Source of the DNA: Azospirillum baldaniorum
Lineage (GTDB): Bacteria > Pseudomonadota > Alphaproteobacteria > Azospirillales > Azospirillaceae
Direction of reading: 5' to 3'
Length of the DNA: 64,000 nt
NCBI RefSeq assembly: GCF_003119195.2
Contig: NZ_CP022253.1
Span: 1,258,001-1,322,000, forward strand
Below the pieces are notes generated by a model that saw nothing but the letters and a program-made list of their open reading frames with translations, was not told the DNA's origin and did not search any database. Made by a program: the position numbers and the translations under genes. How positions within the stretch are numbered: position 1 is the first letter of the stretch; each line of letters begins with the position of its first letter. Shown here piece after piece: positions 60,397-64,000 of this stretch.

Positions 60397-60646
60397 CGTG
60401 GCGTGTCGCAAGGTCGAAGGGTGCGGGAAGATAGAAGCCCAACCCGGCGGACGCCCCCGCCGTTTTGCCATTGCCGCCATGGGGAAAACGCAAGCATTGC
60501 AGATCAGCGTCAAGTCGCCGCATCAATGGTCCCGGCTTTGCAGGTGGAAAAAAGCACCGGCCATTGAACTCCGGGCCTGATTTCGTCTAGGGTCGCCGCG
60601 GTCCCTCCGGCGTCGTTCCTTCGAGGGTTCCCCCAGGAGTGAATGG

Positions 60647-62092
60647 ATGCGCGAAACCACCCCCATCACGGTCGCCCGCGGCGACGGCATCGGTCCGGAG
60701 ATCACCGACGCGGTGCTTCACGTGATGGAGGCCGCCGGCGCCCGCCTGAAGGTGGAGGAGGTGCCGGCGGGCGAGCAGGTCTACCGCCGCGGCCATCTGG
60801 GCGGGCTGGACGCCGCCGGCTGGGGGTCGATCCGCCGCACCCGCGTCTTCCTGAAGGGGCCGATCACCACGCCCCAGGGCTATGGCAACAAGTCGCTGAA
60901 CGTCACCGCGCGGACCACGCTGGGGCTGTTCGCCAACGTGCGGCCCTGCGTGTCGCACCATCCCTACGTCCGCACGCGGCACCCGCGCATGGACGTGGTC
61001 ATCATCCGCGAGAACGAGGAGGACCTCTACGCCGGGATCGAGCACCGCCAGACCGACGACGTGATCCAGTCGGTCAAGCTGATCTCCCGGCCGGGGTCGG
61101 AGCGCATCGTGCGCTACGCCTTCGACTACGCCCGCGCCAACCATCGGCGCAAGGTGACGGCCTTCGTCAAGGACAACGTCATGAAGATGACGGACGGGCT
61201 GTTCCTGAAGATCTTCAACGAGATCGCCGCCGAATATCCGGAGATCAAGGCCGACCATCTGATCGTCGACATCGGCGCCGCCCGTCTGGCCGACCAGCCG
61301 GAACGCTTCGACGTGATCGTGACGCTGAACCTGTACGGCGACATCGTGTCGGACATCGCCGCCCAGATCACCGGCTCGGTCGGGCTGGCCGGCTCCGCCA
61401 ACATCGGCGACGCCTGCGCCATGTTCGAGGCGATCCACGGCTCGGCGCCGATGATCGCGGGGCAGGGGATCGCCAACCCGTCGGGCCTGCTGATGGCCGC
61501 GGTGATGATGCTGGTCCACATCGGGCAGGGCGACGTGGCGGCGCGCATCCACAACGCCTGGCTCAAGACCATCGAGGACGGCGTCCACACCGTGGACATC
61601 TTCAACCGCGGAGTCAGCCGCCAGCGCGTCGGCACCCACGCCTTCGCCGATGCGGTGGTGGAGCGGCTGGGCCAGATGCCGGTGACCCTGCCCACCGTCG
61701 GCTACGCCGTCACCGCGCGGCCCGCCTATGAGTCCGGGGTGCGGCTGTCGCCCCGCCGCAAGGCGGTGAAGGAACTGGTCGGGGTGGACGTGTTCCTGCA
61801 TTGGCCGGGCGGCAACCCGGACGAGCTGGCCGGGCTGGTCCTGCCGGTGGCCACTCCGGCGCTGCGGCTGTCGAGCATCTCCAACCGCTCGCAGAAGGTC
61901 TGGCCGGAGGGCAACATCGGCGTCTTCTGCACCGACCACTGGCGCTGCCGATTCCTGGCGCCGGAGGGCGTGGCAGTCGGCCACCCCGACATCGTCGAGC
62001 TTCTGTCGGGCCTTGCCCGCGCCGGGCTGGACTTCACCCAGACCGAGAATCTGTGCAACTTCGACGGCAAATCCGGCTTCTCGGCCACGTAA
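60647..62092 (+). CDS. icd: Isocitrate dehydrogenase, 481-residue alphaproteobacterial type
   Basis: A 481-residue beta-decarboxylating dehydrogenase: GDGIGPEITDAVLHVME, FLKGPITTPQGYGNKSLNVTARTTLGLFANVRPC (the Asn/Ser-Leu-Asn substrate region), IIRENEEDLYAGIEHR, and AIHGSAPMIAGQGIANPSGL. The extra C-terminal ~120 residues mark the long type seen in alphaproteobacteria and Thermus. It catalyses isocitrate to 2-oxoglutarate; NADP use is expected but not proven. A homoisocitrate/isopropylmalate role is less likely given the length. Confidence 0.88.
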   Translation: MRETTPITVARGDGIGPEITDAVLHVMEAAGARLKVEEVPAGEQVYRRGHLGGLDAAGWGSIRRTRVFLKGPITTPQGYGNKSLNVTARTTLGLFANVRPCVSHHPYVRTRHPRMDVVIIRENEEDLYAGIEHRQTDDVIQSVKLISRPGSERIVRYAFDYARANHRRKVTAFVKDNVMKMTDGLFLKIFNEIAAEYPEIKADHLIVDIGAARLADQPERFDVIVTLNLYGDIVSDIAAQITGSVGLAGSANIGDACAMFEAIHGSAPMIAGQGIANPSGLLMAAVMMLVHIGQGDVAARIHNAWLKTIEDGVHTVDIFNRGVSRQRVGTHAFADAVVERLGQMPVTLPTVGYAVTARPAYESGVRLSPRRKAVKELVGVDVFLHWPGGNPDELAGLVLPVATPALRLSSISNRSQKVWPEGNIGVFCTDHWRCRFLAPEGVAVGHPDIVELLSGLARAGLDFTQTENLCNFDGKSGFSAT

Positions 62093-62104
62093 GCCGCGAC
62101 GCGG

Positions 62105-62132
62105 GGGAATAATCCTCTCCGGCCGGGCGTCC
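62105..62132 (+). promoter_or_regulatory. Candidate ECF-type promoter of the sigma/anti-sigma pair
   Basis: GGGAATAA (-35 type) and CGTCC (-10 type) are 15 bases apart, 38 bases before the sigma gene. GGAA-type -35 and CGT-type -10 elements are typical of ECF promoters and suggest autoregulation. Confidence 0.45.
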
Positions 62133-62170
62133 AGACGGGCAGGACATCCTTCCAAGGGGAGCGCCGCCGC

Positions 62171-62749
62171 ATGCCTCTGCCAAAGCCGCCTCCCGACCCT
62201 CCTCCAGCGAACGGCCCAGCCAGTGGCCCCTCTGCCAATAGCCCGGTGGACGAGCGGGCCATCGCCGCGCAGGTGCCGCGGCTGCGCCGCTACGCCGCAG
62301 CGCTGGCCGGCAACCTGTCCGACGCCGACGACCTCGTGCAGGACTGCATCGAGAAGGCGCTGGCCAACCGGCACACGTTGCGGGACGTCACCCGGCTCGG
62401 CGGCTGGCTGCTGTCGATCCTGCACAACCTGCACGTTTCCGGCCTGCGCTGGCGCCGCCGCCGCGGGCCGGAGGTGCCGGTGGAGGATCTCGCCAACGAT
62501 CTGGCGCTCAGCGCCGCCCCCGCCGACCGGGCGGAGGTGCGGGATTTCGTGCGCGCCTTCAACCAGCTGTCGGAGGAGCACCGGGCCGTGCTTCTGCTGA
62601 CCGGGCTGGAGGGGCTGTCCTACCGCGAGGCGGCGGAAGTGCTGGGGGTTCCGGTGGGAACCGTCATGTCGCGGCTGGCCCGCGCCCGGGAACGGCTGCG
62701 CGTCCTGCTGGACGGCGGGACGGAGCAGGCGGTGAGGAGGATCAAGTGA
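62171..62749 (+). CDS. ECF-family RNA polymerase sigma factor
   Basis: A 192-residue sigma factor with regions 2 (LRRYAAALAGNLSDADDLVQDCIEKALANRHTLRDVTRLGGWLLSILHNLH) and 4 (LSEEHRAVLLLTGLEGLSYREAAEVLGVPVGTVMSRLARARERLRVLL) only, so it belongs to the ECF group. A Pro-rich N-terminal stretch of ~25 residues precedes. Its stop overlaps the anti-sigma ATG (ATGA), a standard sigma/anti-sigma pair. The signal is unknown. Confidence 0.92.
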   Translation: MPLPKPPPDPPPANGPASGPSANSPVDERAIAAQVPRLRRYAAALAGNLSDADDLVQDCIEKALANRHTLRDVTRLGGWLLSILHNLHVSGLRWRRRRGPEVPVEDLANDLALSAAPADRAEVRDFVRAFNQLSEEHRAVLLLTGLEGLSYREAAEVLGVPVGTVMSRLARARERLRVLLDGGTEQAVRRIK

Positions 62750-63540
62750 TGGACACCGAACCGGACGCTCCGGTGACCGAGGCCGAGTTGCACGCCTGGA
62801 TGGACGGCGAATTGCCGGAGGAACGGCGCGGCGAGGTCGAGCGCCATCTGGCGGGCAACCCCGATCTGGCCCGCCGCTTCGACCGCTACCGCGCCCAGCG
62901 GACCATGCTCCAGGGAACCTTTGGCCCGCTGATCGACCGGCCGTTGCCGGAGGCCCTGGTGCCGCCCTACGGCCGGGCGCCGGGCCGGCCGGCGGTGCGT
63001 CCGCGCCGATGGCTTCCGGCGCTGGCCGCGGCGGCGACCCTGCTGGTCTTCGTCGTCGGCGGGGCGGGGGGCTGGTGGCTGCGCGGCTGGTCGGGCGGGG
63101 TGGGTGGCGGTGGCGCGGCCTTCGTCGCCGATGCGGTGGCCGCGCATCGGGTCTTCGCGGTGGAGGTCCGCCATCCCGTCGAGGTCGGCGCCGACCAGGA
63201 AGCGCATCTCGTGGGTTGGCTGTCGAAGCGCCTGGGCAAGCCGCTGCAGGCGCCGCGGCTGGCCGACAAGGGCTATGATCTGGTGGGCGGGCGGTTGCTG
63301 TCCGACGCCCGGGGGCCGGCGGCCCAGCTCATGTACCAGGATGCGGCCGGTCGCCGCATCACCCTGTACATCCGTCCGGCCTCCGACGCGCCGGACACCT
63401 CCTTCCGGTTTGCCCAGGACGGCAACGTCCAGGCTTTCTACTGGCGGGACAACGGTTTGGCGTGGGCGGTAACGGGTGACCTCGACCGAGTGACCCTTTC
63501 GGCCATAGCCGAGGAGGTGTACGGCGCGTTGAACTCATAA
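62746..63540 (+). CDS. Membrane anti-sigma factor
   Basis: A 264-residue protein with an N-terminal anti-sigma region (EAELHAWMDGELPEERRGEVERHLAGNPDLARRFDRYRAQ), one membrane span (~89-112) and a periplasmic sensor domain. The zinc-binding HxxxCxxC of the classic ZAS domain is absent. Translationally coupled to the sigma factor, it presumably holds it inactive until an envelope signal acts. Confidence 0.85.
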   Translation: MMDTEPDAPVTEAELHAWMDGELPEERRGEVERHLAGNPDLARRFDRYRAQRTMLQGTFGPLIDRPLPEALVPPYGRAPGRPAVRPRRWLPALAAAATLLVFVVGGAGGWWLRGWSGGVGGGGAAFVADAVAAHRVFAVEVRHPVEVGADQEAHLVGWLSKRLGKPLQAPRLADKGYDLVGGRLLSDARGPAAQLMYQDAAGRRITLYIRPASDAPDTSFRFAQDGNVQAFYWRDNGLAWAVTGDLDRVTLSAIAEEVYGALNS

Positions 63541-63551
63541 CACCCACAGAC

Positions 63552-63560
63552 TTATGCACA
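63552..63560 (+). promoter_or_regulatory. Perfect DnaA box upstream of gcrA
   Basis: TTATGCACA matches the TTATNCACA consensus exactly, 155 bases before gcrA. In Caulobacter DnaA activates gcrA; here this is inference. Confidence 0.65.
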
Positions 63561-63671
63561 GGAATGTTGTTCGAGCCCCCTATCCCTCTATCCGGCCATC
63601 TGGTAGGTTGGCCGGCGTTGGGCACAAAATATTGCGCCTTATGGAAAACGGCCGTCTGGTCGGAAGGTATA

Positions 63672-63683
63672 TTGGTTAACCAA
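63672..63683. promoter_or_regulatory. 12-bp palindrome before gcrA
   Basis: TTGGTTAACCAA is a perfect palindrome 32 bases before the gcrA start, close to where an operator would overlap the promoter. It contains a TTAACC CtrA-like half-site. Binding protein unknown. Confidence 0.4.
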
Positions 63684-63715
63684 GTCACCGGTTACCGGAC
63701 CACGGGAGACAGGGG

Positions 63716-64000
63716 ATGAGTTGGACGGACGAACGGGTTCAGCAGCTTAAGGACCTCTGGGCCCAGGGGCTGAGCGCGAGTGAAATCGCGGACATCCTGG
63801 GCGACATCACCCGCAACGCGGTGATCGGAAAGGCGCACCGCCTCGGCTTGTCGGGACGCCCGTCGCCGATCAAGAAGAAGCCGACCCGCGGCGCGACGAT
63901 CCTCGCTTTGACCGAGCGCATGTGCAAATGGCCGGTCGGCGACCCGAAGCACCAGGACTTCCATTTCTGCGGCAAGCCCTCACTGCCCGGCCTGCCGTAT
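63716..64000 (+). CDS. gcrA: GcrA cell-cycle regulator, 3' end missing
   Basis: The first 95 residues of GcrA run to the window edge: the N-terminal DNA-binding domain SWTDERVQQLKDLWAQGLSASEIADILGDITRNAVIGKAHRLGLSGRPSP, a basic linker, and the start of the sigma-70-interacting part (CKWPVGDPKHQDFHFCGKP). GcrA acts with RNA polymerase sigma-70 at CcrM-methylated GANTC promoters in S phase. The ATG at 63716 follows GGGAGACAGGGG. Confidence 0.94.
   Translation, partial: MSWTDERVQQLKDLWAQGLSASEIADILGDITRNAVIGKAHRLGLSGRPSPIKKKPTRGATILALTERMCKWPVGDPKHQDFHFCGKPSLPGLPY

Overview
The window is GC-rich alphaproteobacterial chromosome, most likely from the Azospirillum/Rhodospirillales group. That placement rests on several observations: the CtrA/CckA/GcrA/SciP/RcdA cell-cycle regulators, FliX, a C-minus L31, a single-cysteine DksA, the 481-residue alphaproteobacterial isocitrate dehydrogenase, and a GAAC-N7-GAAC LexA box in front of recA. 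No insertion sequence, integrase or CRISPR array was seen. The genus is inferred, not proven.

Layout. 1-8100: end of a sensor histidine kinase; hsp20 behind a ROSE-like RNA thermometer; rcdA; rpmE; an ABC exporter; a DUF2243 membrane protein; a methyltransferase; two identical tRNA-Lys(CTT) genes; a MaoC hydratase. 8300-26060: a large flagellar block. On the minus strand it holds sciP, fliK-flgD, flgI-flgJ-flgN-like and flgF-flgG-flgA-flgH; on the plus strand fliX, dksA and fliL-fliM-DUF6468-motE. A three-domain TPR/glycosyltransferase/methyltransferase gene and a coiled-coil gene sit in the middle. 26260-32940: a KGG-repeat stress protein, then a tightly overlapping operon cheZ / MotB-like / MotB-like / giant TPR protein behind a perfect CtrA box. 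33000-43200: kup; the minus-strand group FlhB-like / unknown / fliO / fliP; and the plus-strand run flgB-flgC-fliE-fliQ-fliR-flhB-cckA. 43200-64000: mostly housekeeping genes (recA, alaS, threonine dehydratase, ccoG, icd) mixed with a MoxR ATPase and a VWA protein about 5.7 kb apart, an endolysin-like gene, a chemoreceptor, an ECF sigma/anti-sigma pair, and the start of gcrA at the right edge.

How it fits together. Rod, hook, ring, switch and export-gate genes of one flagellum are interleaved with the cell-cycle regulators that time its assembly. CckA lies directly downstream of flhB, SciP (a CtrA antagonist) downstream of flgD, FliX opposite flgI, and RcdA and GcrA lie at the two ends. Sigma-54-type promoters can be read in front of fliK and flgF (good matches) and of flgI and fliX (weaker). 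A perfect TTAA-N7-TTAAC CtrA site lies in front of cheZ, and a perfect DnaA box in front of gcrA. Together these suggest that CtrA and sigma-54 layers control motility here. fliF, fliG, fliH, fliI, fliN, flhA, flagellin, motA and the main che operon are not in the window.

The best candidates for something undescribed are the CtrA-boxed cheZ/MotB-like pair/TPR operon, a 24-residue leucine-rich peptide gene between recA and alaS, the TPR-glycosyltransferase-methyltransferase fusion, and a cluster of four hairpins after moxR.
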